Below are positions 28,725-37,384 of a stretch of 64,000 nt of DNA, one piece after another. This stretch comes from Pseudophaeobacter arcticus DSM 23566 (GTDB lineage Bacteria; Pseudomonadota; Alphaproteobacteria; Rhodobacterales; Rhodobacteraceae). The position numbers were made by a program, and so were the translations under genes. The stretch spans positions 2,657,302 through 2,721,301 of the forward strand of contig NZ_KI421507.1 of the NCBI RefSeq assembly GCF_000473205.1. Direction: 5' to 3'. The notes beneath the pieces are model-generated. The model worked only from the letters and a program-made list of their open reading frames with translations. It did no database searches and was not told where the DNA came from. Within the stretch, counting starts at the first letter, position 1. Each line of letters opens with the position of its first letter.

Positions 28725-28797
28725 CTGTTGCAGGGGCTCTGCCCCCGCGCCCCTGCAGGGCGCTCCCCCGAGGTATTTTAGGGAAAGATGAAAGCCA
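28725..28797. repeat. Possible dispersed GC-rich 3' element
   Basis: GCAGGGGCTCTGCCCCCGC can fold, and is followed by CTCCCCCGAGGTATTTTAG and GGAAAGATGAAAG. As far as I recall, this arrangement recurs at gene ends in Roseobacter genomes. Only one copy is present here, so the repeat status is inference. Confidence 0.35.
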
Positions 28798-28806
28798 CAG
28801 CGAGGA

Positions 28807-30711
28807 TCAGAAGTCCTGCCACATATCCTTGGCCGTATTGCCGTCAGAGCCCACGCGGACCGGAGTTGGTGCCGGGCTCATGGCCGCCAGATCCCAGTCG
28901 TCATTCCCATGTGCCGAAGGCGCGACAACTGGTGCAACCGAAGACGCTGCTGTTGGCATCTGCACAACCGAGGCGCTGCCATCGACCTTAAAGATCGCAA
29001 CCAGCTCGGCCAGTTTCGAGGAGTCGGTATTGAGCAGATGCCCGGCAGCTGTTGCCTCTTCAACCATGGCGGCGTTTTGCTGGGTAACCTGGTCCAGCTG
29101 TGTCACGCCGGTGTTGATCTCGTTCAGGCCAGTTGATTGCTCCACCGCGCCTTCGGCAATGCCCGATACCAGCTTGGAGATATGGCTCACCTGACCCACG
29201 ATGCTTTCGAGAGCTTCGCCTGCCTTGCCAACCAGATCCACCCCACGGGCAACCTGTTTCGAGCTGTCGCCAATCAGTGTTTTGATTTCCATCGCCGCAT
29301 CCGAAGAGCGCTGCGCCAGCGCCCGTACTTCAGAGGCCACAACCGCAAAGCCTTTGCCCGCTTCACCAGCACGGGCCGCTTCGACCCCGGCGTTGAGGGC
29401 CAGCAGGTTGGTCTGGAACGCGATGTCATCAATCACCGAAATGATCTGGCTGATGTGGTTCGAACTCTGCTCGATCTCGGTCATTGCGGAAACCGCGCTT
29501 TGCACAACTTCGCCACTGACTTCGGCTTCTTGCTTGGCAGCCTCCATGGTGGCCTCAACGCTGCGGGCGCCTTCGGCGGCAGATTTCACGCTCGCGGTCA
29601 GCTCATCCAGCGCCGCGGCGGTCTCTTCCAGGGTTGCGGCCTGGCTTTCGGTCCGGTGCGACAGGTCATCCGAAGCCTGGCTGATTTCAGCCGCGCCATT
29701 GCGGATCGAGGTGGTGGCTTCGACCATACGCGACATTGTCCCGCTCAGCGTTTCAGTCGTTTGGTTGAAGTCCCGACGCAGCTGGCTGTAATCCTCTGGG
29801 AAATCACTGGTGATCTTAACCGTCAGATCCCCCTGTGACAGCTTGGACAGGCTGCTGCTGAGAATGGATACAACTTTGACCTGCTCTGCTTCGCGTTCTT
29901 TCTGTTCGCCTTCCAATTCTTTTTGGCGGATCAAAGACTGCCGGAAGAGTTCCAAGCGGCGCGCCATATCGCCAATTTCGCTTTTGTTGTTGGTGGCCGG
30001 GATATCAGCATCGGTGTCGCCCTCGGCCATGGTGCGCATCCGGTTGTTCAAAGCAGTTACAGGAACGGTCACGCTGCGGGTGATCACAGTGGCCCCAATT
30101 GCAAGAATTGCGAGGCTAATTGCGAGAGCACTCAGGGCAGTCCAGCGCATGATATTCAGCTCAGCTTCGATATCTTCAACATAGGCCCCAGTCCCGATAA
30201 TCCATTTCCAGGGCGCGAAGGCCTTGACGTACCCCATTTTGGCTTGGGGGATTTCCGAGTCTGGCTTGTTGAAGTGATAGATGACCGCCCCAGAGCCCTT
30301 CTCTTTGATGACCTTGTTGAATTCCTGAAAAACCAGAACTCCGTTTACATCTTCGAAGTCAGTCTGCACATTGCCAATAAGCTGTTTGGCAACAGCATGA
30401 GCGCGCATGACGTCGTTTTCGTCAAAGGCAAAGAAATAGCCTACAGAACCAAACCGCAGCAGTTCAATTTGGGTTTTGCCCTGCTCTTGGGCTTCCTCTA
30501 GCGTCAAAGTGCCTGCCTGCACCTGCTCATCCAGGTTTGCGAGAGAGCTAATCACGGCATCGGTCAGGCTGCTGAGTTCTTTTTCACGCATTTCATATGC
30601 GTTGTCCACGGCACGGGATAAGAGAACAAAAGTCAAAGCTGCGGCCAGCCCCACCGCTAAAGCGGCTAGGGCGTATATCCGTACAGGCAATCGGAACAGA
30701 AACTGGGGCAT
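28807..30711 (-). CDS. Methyl-accepting chemotaxis protein with single Cache domain
   Basis: A 634-residue chemoreceptor. A first membrane helix (about 10-30) leads to a periplasmic sCache_2 domain (VGYFFAFDENDVMRAHA to WKWIIGTGAYVEDIEAEL, about 65-175) and a second helix at about 180-205. HAMP segments and a signalling domain follow, with the hairpin tip EVRALAQRSSDAAMEIKTLI and methylation-type helices [17 protein letters not shown]. The last five residues, MWQDF, fit the xWxxF tether that recruits CheR/CheB. Cache_2 domains bind small organic acids or amines; the ligand is unknown. No che genes are nearby. Confidence 0.93.
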   Translation of the reverse strand: MPQFLFRLPVRIYALAALAVGLAAALTFVLLSRAVDNAYEMREKELSSLTDAVISSLANLDEQVQAGTLTLEEAQEQGKTQIELLRFGSVGYFFAFDENDVMRAHAVAKQLIGNVQTDFEDVNGVLVFQEFNKVIKEKGSGAVIYHFNKPDSEIPQAKMGYVKAFAPWKWIIGTGAYVEDIEAELNIMRWTALSALAISLAILAIGATVITRSVTVPVTALNNRMRTMAEGDTDADIPATNNKSEIGDMARRLELFRQSLIRQKELEGEQKEREAEQVKVVSILSSSLSKLSQGDLTVKITSDFPEDYSQLRRDFNQTTETLSGTMSRMVEATTSIRNGAAEISQASDDLSHRTESQAATLEETAAALDELTASVKSAAEGARSVEATMEAAKQEAEVSGEVVQSAVSAMTEIEQSSNHISQIISVIDDIAFQTNLLALNAGVEAARAGEAGKGFAVVASEVRALAQRSSDAAMEIKTLIGDSSKQVARGVDLVGKAGEALESIVGQVSHISKLVSGIAEGAVEQSTGLNEINTGVTQLDQVTQQNAAMVEEATAAGHLLNTDSSKLAELVAIFKVDGSASVVQMPTAASSVAPVVAPSAHGNDDWDLAAMSPAPTPVRVGSDGNTAKDMWQDF

Positions 30712-30874
30712 TTTCGGATGGTCCTATAAAACTAACGCTACTCCTCTACCTATGTTGAGCATCCTAATATTCTATTATGACCACCTGTGCTGCTTAATGC
30801 TTCAGCAGAAAAACTAGCCAATATTCGACCTAGTTCCCAAACGCGATGCCCTAAAGGGAAGTGAAATGTCACAC

Positions 30875-30894
30875 AATCAACCTATGGGTTGATT
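30875..30894 (-). terminator. Hairpin downstream of the MocR-type gene
   Basis: AATCAACC-TATG-GGTTGATT is a perfect 8-bp stem with a 4-base loop, about 50 bases after the MocR stop. The T-run is poor, so it may instead be an operator near the chemoreceptor promoter. Confidence 0.45.
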
Positions 30895-30945
30895 GATCTT
30901 CACCCGGGCAAGACCACGCTCCGCCCTCCTGCAAGGCCCATACCC

Positions 30946-32415
30946 TCAGCGGGAAACCAGTTGCAGAATCTGCTGCAACAGACCCAGGCCCTGTTGCAGC
31001 TCTGCCTCGCTATAGCCGCAGAACCCCAAAACCAATCCGTTGTAACCCCCATCACCTGGGCGCGGGGTCTGAACAAATCCCGAAAGGGCCTCAATGCTCA
31101 ACCCCAGTTCTGCCGCCCGAATGCAAACCTCCCGGTCCTGCAGTGCGCAGGTCAAATGGAACACCACCTGCATTCCGGCCTGGTGATCGACGCAATATCC
31201 ATAAGCGCCAAAATCCTGACTCAATTGATCCAGAAGAAAGCGACGACGCTCAGCGTAGATCCGTCTGACCCGACGCAGATGCCGGTAGAACTCACCGCTG
31301 TCGATAAAATCTGCGAGCGGCTGTTGTGGCATGCTGCTGGCCTTTGGGCCAAAGCGTTGAATGCTGTTGGCAAAGCTTGCCACAAGAGGTTCGGGAAGGA
31401 TCAGATAGCCCAGACGCAGCGCGTTGGAAAAGATTTTGGAGAAACTACCAATATAGAGAGTGCGGTGCAAATGATCAAAACCAGCCATCGCCGGGATCGG
31501 TCGCCCGGCGTAGCGAAACTCGCTGTCATAGTCATCTTCAATGATCCAGGCCTCTGTCTTGATCGCCCATCGAATAAACTCCATCCGGCGTGCCGGGGAC
31601 ATGGCGCCACCCAGCGGAAACTGATGTGAGGGCGTCAGAATGGCCAGCCGCGGGGCAACCGGCCCAGAGGGGAGAACCGCGCCACTGTCATCAACGCGCA
31701 GATACTCTGGCGTCAATCCCTGCGCGGTGATGAAATACTGCAAGGGTCTATAGCCAGGATCCTCAAGCGCGACGCTATCGCCGGATTGTGCCAGCGCATG
31801 CAAGCAGATCTCCAGGGCATCCGTGGCACCGGCTGTGACAATCACCTGCTCGGGTCTGGCCGAAATGCCCCGCCACTCCGCCACATGATCACAGATAGAC
31901 TGACGCAGAGCCAAAGAGCCAAATCCGCGACTGCCGACAAACATGGCCTGCGGGTCAGAGCGACAAATCCGTGCCACTGTCTTGGCCCATTGCCGATACG
32001 GAAACAGCCGCATATCCGGGGTGCCCGCCCGAAAGATGTGCGCCTCCACCATTTGGGGCGGGGAGGCAGAGCCAGGGCCCTGCGCGCCACCTCTGCGCGC
32101 CGCTGCTCCCGATTTTGGGTCAGCCGCAGGGGCCTGTCGCTGCGCCATCTCAACTTCGCCAGAGGCACAGAGCCGATACCCAGAGCCCTGCTGGCTGCTG
32201 AGGTATCCTTCGGCAACCAGTTGTTCGTAAGCGGTGACGATGGTGGAACGCGACACCCCCAGTTCGGTGGCAAACACCCGGGTTGGCGGCAGTTTGCTGC
32301 CCGGCGCCATATCCCCCGAAGCGGCGCGCAGGCGAATGGCGGCACAGATTTGCTCAAACACCGGAGTGCTGGCGGCACGATCAATGGAAAAACCCAACCA
32401 AGGTGTCTGTTTCAT
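30946..32415 (-). CDS. MocR/PdxR family regulator (GntR HTH fused to aminotransferase fold)
   Basis: A 489-residue fusion. Residues about 15-85 form a GntR winged helix-turn-helix (LPPTRVFATELGVSRSTIVT, with YEQLVAEGYLSSQQGSGY). A linker of about 60 residues leads to a class-I aminotransferase-like domain with EDDYDSEFRY and the PLP-lysine context YIGSFSKIFSNALRLGYL. MocR proteins bind PLP or a PLP-amino acid adduct and regulate vitamin B6, GABA or taurine genes. The start at 32415 has a weak Shine-Dalgarno but matches the family N-terminus. It diverges from the hydrolase at 32871, a possible target. Confidence 0.9.
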   Translation of the reverse strand: MKQTPWLGFSIDRAASTPVFEQICAAIRLRAASGDMAPGSKLPPTRVFATELGVSRSTIVTAYEQLVAEGYLSSQQGSGYRLCASGEVEMAQRQAPAADPKSGAAARRGGAQGPGSASPPQMVEAHIFRAGTPDMRLFPYRQWAKTVARICRSDPQAMFVGSRGFGSLALRQSICDHVAEWRGISARPEQVIVTAGATDALEICLHALAQSGDSVALEDPGYRPLQYFITAQGLTPEYLRVDDSGAVLPSGPVAPRLAILTPSHQFPLGGAMSPARRMEFIRWAIKTEAWIIEDDYDSEFRYAGRPIPAMAGFDHLHRTLYIGSFSKIFSNALRLGYLILPEPLVASFANSIQRFGPKASSMPQQPLADFIDSGEFYRHLRRVRRIYAERRRFLLDQLSQDFGAYGYCVDHQAGMQVVFHLTCALQDREVCIRAAELGLSIEALSGFVQTPRPGDGGYNGLVLGFCGYSEAELQQGLGLLQQILQLVSR

Positions 32416-32870
32416 CGGTGATCTCGCAAAATTGGCCTGCTGAAAATGTGAATATCCTAACAGTATAGAGCATCCAAAATAAGGACAATCTGCGCTGTAG
32501 GGCCACTGCACATGTCCTGCCCCTTGGAGACTGCTTTTGCGGGCTTTTGCTAACCGCCGGCCCCTGTGAAAGAAACGCTGCGTTATTGCAGCCAGCCCCA
32601 TGCTGAGACTTGACCCAGAGCGCGACTCTTTAGTCATCTGAGAAAAGGTGACGCGCGATCGCCCTGAAATGTGTCGTGACGGCTGTTTATAGATGCCTGT
32701 AGCCCAGCAGCAGATCTGGCTTTTTGCCGGAAGAGCCATTGGGAATCCTTTGGCCATCAAACGCAGCCTGCGGGACAGTTTGTTACATTGTGATCCTAAG
32801 ACCAGCGCGCGCCCCGCACTGAAGCTGCGGGGCATTTCAAATGGATACCAAACTGGGAGAAAGAAAAGAT
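32416..32870. other. 455-bp divergent region with a 5'-leader hairpin
   Basis: This separates the MocR-type gene from the hydrolase gene. GCCCCGCA (32811-32818) pairs with TGCGGGGC (32826-32833) around a 7-base loop, 38 bases before the hydrolase ATG. A TTTGTTACATTGTGATC stretch lies just upstream of it. No gene was found. Confidence 0.5.
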
Positions 32871-34172
32871 ATGTCTAAGAAAAATTTGGCTGTTGGTATC
32901 GGGCTTGCCTTGGCAGCCACAAGCCTGCCTCTTGCGAGCGCGGCTGAGAACCGCATCGACCGCATCCGCCCAGACGCCCCGGAACTTGCCGCCTTTGGCA
33001 CCCATCCAATTGGGGTGCAGACGCTGGAGTTCACCAATCCCGGTCAAAATGACATTTTGAACACCACTGACGCCGACCAGCCGCTGTATGATCGTGATCT
33101 CACGGTTGAGGTCTGGTATCCGGCGGCGGCAGGAACCGAACAAGGCGGCAGCTATCGCGCCATCCTGCGGGACGGCAAGACCGAAGTCACCCTGCAGGGC
33201 CGTGCCGCACGTGATGCCGCGCCAGCCAGTGGTGAAACCTATCCTCTGGTGGTGATTTCACATGGCTACCCCGGCAACCGCTATCTGCTGTCCCATCTGG
33301 GGGAAAACCTCGCAACCAAGGGCTATGTCACCGTCTCGATTGACCACCGCGACAGCACCTACTCGGACAAGGCCGCCTTTGGCTCTACCCTGCTGAACCG
33401 CCCGCTGGATCAGCGTTTTGTCATTGATCAGATGGAGGCGCTGGAAGGCCCGCTGGGAGCGATCATCAATACGGATCAGACCGGTGTTATCGGCTATTCT
33501 ATGGGCGGCTACGGCGCGGTTATCTTTGCCGGTGCCGGCGTGACCGAGGCCTCGACCCAGTATAGCTGGGGCACGCCAGCTGGTCTGCTGGCCCGTCATC
33601 AGGCGGGCTCAGAAAGCCACGCAGCCTTGATTGATGACCGCGTCAAAGCGGTGATTGCCATTGGGCCTTGGGGCATGAACACTGGCTTCTGGGATGCAAC
33701 AGGCCTGGCCGGGATCCGCAAACCACTGATGATGATGGCAGGCAGCGCCGATGATGTCTCTGTCTATTCGGCAATCCGAAAAATCTTTGAGGGCGCGGTC
33801 AATACCAACCGTCACCTGCTGACCTTTGAGGGGGCCAATCACAATGCGGCCGCCCCGATGCCTGCCCCAATCGAAAGCTGGGAGCCCGTTGATAACCTCG
33901 ACTTCATCCCGTTTGAACACTACGCCGATGCGGTTTGGGACACCAACCGGATGAACAATATCACCCAGCACTTTGCCACCGCCTTTATGGGGCTGCACCT
34001 CAAGGCTGAGACCGATAAGGCACAATACCTGGAGCTGGTACCGCACGCCATCGACGGCGTTATCTCAAAAGATGATGCAGGCAAGGAACTGCCGGATCAC
34101 ACCTACTGGAAAGGTTTTGCACCGCGCACCGCCGTTGGTCTGAACTTCGAGACCCTTACAGCCGACCAGTAA
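32871..34172 (+). CDS. Exported alpha/beta hydrolase (dienelactone hydrolase/PAF-acetylhydrolase-like)
   Basis: A 433-residue protein with a signal peptide (MSKKNLAVGIGLALAATSLP, ending near LASAA). The ATG at 32871 is preferred over 32841 because GGGAG sits before it and the signal peptide starts there. The oxyanion segment is VVISHGYPGNRY, the nucleophile elbow is GYSMGG with Ser210, and a late FEGANHNAAA offers the catalytic His. It is probably a periplasmic esterase or lipase. The substrate is unknown. It diverges from a MocR regulator. Confidence 0.85.
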   Translation: MSKKNLAVGIGLALAATSLPLASAAENRIDRIRPDAPELAAFGTHPIGVQTLEFTNPGQNDILNTTDADQPLYDRDLTVEVWYPAAAGTEQGGSYRAILRDGKTEVTLQGRAARDAAPASGETYPLVVISHGYPGNRYLLSHLGENLATKGYVTVSIDHRDSTYSDKAAFGSTLLNRPLDQRFVIDQMEALEGPLGAIINTDQTGVIGYSMGGYGAVIFAGAGVTEASTQYSWGTPAGLLARHQAGSESHAALIDDRVKAVIAIGPWGMNTGFWDATGLAGIRKPLMMMAGSADDVSVYSAIRKIFEGAVNTNRHLLTFEGANHNAAAPMPAPIESWEPVDNLDFIPFEHYADAVWDTNRMNNITQHFATAFMGLHLKAETDKAQYLELVPHAIDGVISKDDAGKELPDHTYWKGFAPRTAVGLNFETLTADQ

Positions 34173-34190
34173 CCGCGAGAAATGAAACAG

Positions 34191-34243
34191 GCCTTCTCTC
34201 CAACACAGATCACCCCAGCTGGGCTGATCTTGTTGGGGAGAGG
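34191..34243 (+). terminator. Bulged hairpin terminator after the hydrolase
   Basis: GCC-CTCTCC-AACA-GATCA pairs with TGATC-TGTT-GGAGAG-GC across a CCCAGCTGGG centre, with several bulges, then CATTTTG. It begins about 20 bases after the stop codon. Confidence 0.5.
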
Positions 34244-34425
34244 CATTTTGCACAGGCTGGCAAAGCTCACATCGGCCCAGGCAGAATACGGGTGTTTTAC
34301 CGTTTATCGGGGTCCGGCATAATTTTGCCCAGATAATGCCCTCCAAATTACCAAAATCTTAAACTATTTGACAATGAGCCTGAAAATTTGTGAAGACTGA
34401 CCCGGCGCAACCCTGAGTAAAACCA

Positions 34426-34854
34426 TTGCTTCGATTTATACCTGCCCTTCATACCCTTGCTGCTGCCCTTGTTTTTAGCGTGGTCTCTCCTGTGTCCAGT
34501 AAAGAATTGCCGAAAGTCCTGTTCCAGTGTGATTTTGAACAGCACCCTTCAATCTGCAAAGCCCTGGTGGAGGCGCTAAAAAGCAAAACGCCGGAACTAG
34601 ATCTGACAGTAGAGAAGGTCAGCGACCCGTCCGCCACTGAACTGGCCAATCACTTCTCGGGTCTGACCCTTCGTTACCATGAACAAAGTCGCGCCAAAGA
34701 TCGGCTCTCTGGACAGCTGGTTTGGCAAGATCAAGAGGGCCAACCTGTGGACGGCCCCTTGTTGGAGTTATCAATCATGGACAGCAATTTGGAGGGCCAG
34801 AACCTGACACCTTTTGCACATGCTTTGATTGAGGTCTCTGACCTTCCCATATAG
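34426..34854 (+). CDS. Small exported hypothetical protein with TTG start
   Basis: A 142-residue protein I do not recognise. A hydrophobic leader (LRFIPALHTLAAALVFSVVS) ends near a VSSK cleavage region. The mature part (KVLFQCDFEQHPSICKALVE) has two cysteines eight residues apart. An in-frame TGA lies ten bases before the TTG at 34426, so no ATG start is possible for this signal peptide. The reading is therefore either a rare TTG start or a damaged 5' end. The last part (FAHALIEVSDLPI) looks structured. It is co-oriented with the metalloprotease 135 bases downstream. Confidence 0.55.
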   Translation: MLRFIPALHTLAAALVFSVVSPVSSKELPKVLFQCDFEQHPSICKALVEALKSKTPELDLTVEKVSDPSATELANHFSGLTLRYHEQSRAKDRLSGQLVWQDQEGQPVDGPLLELSIMDSNLEGQNLTPFAHALIEVSDLPI

Positions 34855-34989
34855 AAACCCCACCATATAGTCCGGTCTCTGCGACCGAAATCAATTTTGT
34901 AGTACATACAGAGGATTGTTACATGCCTGCCAGCACCGACACCCAGACCCTTTCACCCCCTGTGAATTCAGCCCGGTCAGGAGAGTTCC

Positions 34990-37272
34990 ATGTGTGAGTT
35001 TTGTGGCAACCGCGATCATCGCCTCTTTGTTGAAGACACGACACATACGCCCACCGTCGAAACAAGCTATGCGGCCAAGCCAACAAACACCGTTGATGAG
35101 ATTGCAGACTATCTGACAACTGGCTACTGGGAAGCGAACGGTTCGACGCCACGCTCCTTCGCCGAAACGACTGGCGACCAGCTCACGGTAAATCTGTCCG
35201 GTTTGACCTCCTCTGCCAAGGCAGTCGCGCGACAGGCTCTGGAAGCCTGGGAAGCAGTGTCCGGATTGGAATTTGTCGAAACCACATCCAGCATCGTGGA
35301 TATCAGTTTTGACGACGAGGACCAAAGGGGGGCCTACGCGCAATCCTACGTGTTTTCATCAGGTGAAATCTACAGATCCTGGGTCAATATTCCCACCTGG
35401 TGGGATGCAAATCCGGAATACTACGTCCAGACCTACATCCATGAAATCGGCCATGCTCTTGGCCTGGGGCATGCGGGGCTCTACAATGGCACCGGGACCT
35501 ATGAAGACGATGCGGAATATGCCAACGACAGCTGGCAGATGAGCATCATGTCCTATTTCTCACAGGATGAGGCCACAGGGGTTGATGCCGATTTTGCCTA
35601 TGTCTACACGCCCCAGATCGCCGACATTGCCGCCATTCAGGATCTCTATGGCGTCCCGACCAATGTGGAAACCGGCGATACCACCTATGGCGATGGCAAC
35701 ACCACTGGCCGCAGTATCATGGATATGGATCACGACTATGCCTTTACCATCGTCGACAGCGGCGGCATTGATACCATTGATCTGAGCTCGCGCAGCTATA
35801 ACCAAAACCTAAGTCTGGTAGTTGATACATTCTCGGATCTGAACGGCAAGATCGGCAACTTTGCCATCGGTCGCGGCACCGTGATTGAGAAAGCCTTCAC
35901 CGGCTCTGGCCACGATACAATCACCGGCAATGACGCAAATAACGTTTTTGATACCAGCTCTGGCAACGATCAGATCTTTGCAGGCGCAGGCGTCGATATA
36001 ATCTATGCAGGCGCAGGCGATGACACGATCTACGGTGGCGCTGATGCAGATTTGATTAGCGGTGGTGAAGGCGATGACAGTATGGTCGGCGGCACCGGAG
36101 ATGATCTTTACTATGTGGACTCCGCCAACGACCAGGTCATCGAACTGGCCGGCGAAGGCAACGACACAATTTTGTCCTCAATCAGTATTGCCCTGTACGA
36201 CAGCAGCGCCTATGTCGAAAATCTGACTCTGAGTGGCACGGATAACCTGAACGGGACCGGCAACGGTCTGAACAATGTGATCACCGGCAACAACGGCAAC
36301 AACATTCTGAACGGCGCCTGGGGCAATGACTCTCTGACCGGCGGCGCGGGCAACGACACTTTCCAGGATGACCAGGGCGTTGACACGATGGTCGGCGGTA
36401 CGGGCAATGACACTTACCATTTGGACGATGCAGGCGACCGCATTGTTGAAAACTTCGGAGAGGGGGCGGATCATGCGATCTTCTCATTTGACGACAAAAT
36501 TAAGCTGTGGGAATACAGCAAAAATGTCGAATCCCTCGCTCTCACCGGAGATGCAGACTGGGCGACCGGCAATGGGTTGAATAATACCATTTATGGCAAC
36601 ACCACCAAAAACAACATCCTGAACGGCGCCTGGGGCAATGACACCCTTTATGGCGGAGCCGGAAACGATACCCTGCGCGATGACCATGGCACTGACCTGA
36701 TGGTTGGGGGGGCTGGCAATGACATCTATTTCCTGGACGATGCAGCTGACCGCGTCGTTGAAAGTTTCGGTGAGGGCTGGGACTACATCGTTGCCTCATT
36801 TGCAGACAATTTGAAGCTGTGGGAGTACAGCAAAAATGTCGAAGTTGTCATTCTCAAAGGGGATGCAGACTGGGTGGCTGGCAATGGGTTGAATAACCTC
36901 ATCAAGGGCAACGCCACCAAAGCCAGCGTCCTGAATGGCGCCTGGGGCAACGACACCCTCTATGGCGGTACCGGCGATGATACCCTGCGAGATGATCATG
37001 GAAACGATCATTTCACCGGTGGAGCTGGTGCTGACAGCTTTATCTTTGCCGGAAGTTTTGGAACCGACATCATCCATGACTTCACCACCAGCGAAGTCGG
37101 CGAGATCATTGACCTCGCAGGCGTCTCTGAGATCACCGACTACTCAGACCTGGTGCAGAACCACCTGAGCGAAGTGAACGGGAATGCCGTGATCAGCGAT
37201 AATCTTGGCAACAGTATCACTCTGGCGGGTGTTGGCCTGGGTGATCTGACAGCGGATGACTTTCTGTTCTAG
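34990..37272 (+). CDS. Serralysin-type M10 metalloprotease with RTX repeats
   Basis: A 760-residue zinc protease. The catalytic domain covers about residues 40-235 with HEIGHALGLGH (His151, Glu152, His155, His161) and a Met-turn SIMSYF. RTX beta-roll nonapeptides (GGAGNDTL type) extend from about 310 to 690, and the C-terminal end has a DXX-type acidic tail. There is no Sec signal, which fits type I secretion through the C-terminus. CAGGAGAG precedes the ATG. Near the C-terminus, 104-residue units repeat. The N-terminal CEFC pair is unusual. No type I secretion genes are in the window. Confidence 0.93.
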   Translation: MCEFCGNRDHRLFVEDTTHTPTVETSYAAKPTNTVDEIADYLTTGYWEANGSTPRSFAETTGDQLTVNLSGLTSSAKAVARQALEAWEAVSGLEFVETTSSIVDISFDDEDQRGAYAQSYVFSSGEIYRSWVNIPTWWDANPEYYVQTYIHEIGHALGLGHAGLYNGTGTYEDDAEYANDSWQMSIMSYFSQDEATGVDADFAYVYTPQIADIAAIQDLYGVPTNVETGDTTYGDGNTTGRSIMDMDHDYAFTIVDSGGIDTIDLSSRSYNQNLSLVVDTFSDLNGKIGNFAIGRGTVIEKAFTGSGHDTITGNDANNVFDTSSGNDQIFAGAGVDIIYAGAGDDTIYGGADADLISGGEGDDSMVGGTGDDLYYVDSANDQVIELAGEGNDTILSSISIALYDSSAYVENLTLSGTDNLNGTGNGLNNVITGNNGNNILNGAWGNDSLTGGAGNDTFQDDQGVDTMVGGTGNDTYHLDDAGDRIVENFGEGADHAIFSFDDKIKLWEYSKNVESLALTGDADWATGNGLNNTIYGNTTKNNILNGAWGNDTLYGGAGNDTLRDDHGTDLMVGGAGNDIYFLDDAADRVVESFGEGWDYIVASFADNLKLWEYSKNVEVVILKGDADWVAGNGLNNLIKGNATKASVLNGAWGNDTLYGGTGDDTLRDDHGNDHFTGGAGADSFIFAGSFGTDIIHDFTTSEVGEIIDLAGVSEITDYSDLVQNHLSEVNGNAVISDNLGNSITLAGVGLGDLTADDFLF
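36301..37010 (+). repeat. 312-bp tandem repeats within the metalloprotease gene
   Basis: The segment encoding LNGAWGND recurs at 36301, 36613 and 36925, exactly 312 bp (104 codons) apart. Between copies the AGDRIVENFGEG/ADRVVESFGEG and LWEYSKNVE segments also repeat. The third unit is truncated. The pattern points to recent internal duplication. Confidence 0.85.
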
Positions 37273-37325
37273 AAAATCGCATGTTACTGATGCGGGACAA
37301 CTGCCCCCTGTCAGTTCATTGCAAA

Positions 37326-37358
37326 CAAAAAGGCGGGCCGCTCTGGCCCGCCTTTTTT
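37326..37358. terminator. Bidirectional terminator between the metalloprotease and DUF2339 genes
   Basis: AAAAAGGCGGGCC and GGCCCGCCTTTTT form a 13-bp stem with a 5-base loop and T-runs in both directions, suited to the two convergent genes. Confidence 0.92.
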
Positions 37359-37384
37359 GCAGATCTTCCCCTGATGTAGTCTGG

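Noticed and set aside
36000..37020. The repeated GGxGxD-encoding DNA was considered as a CRISPR-like or satellite array.
   Set aside because: The repeats are in frame and encode RTX beta-roll units of the metalloprotease.
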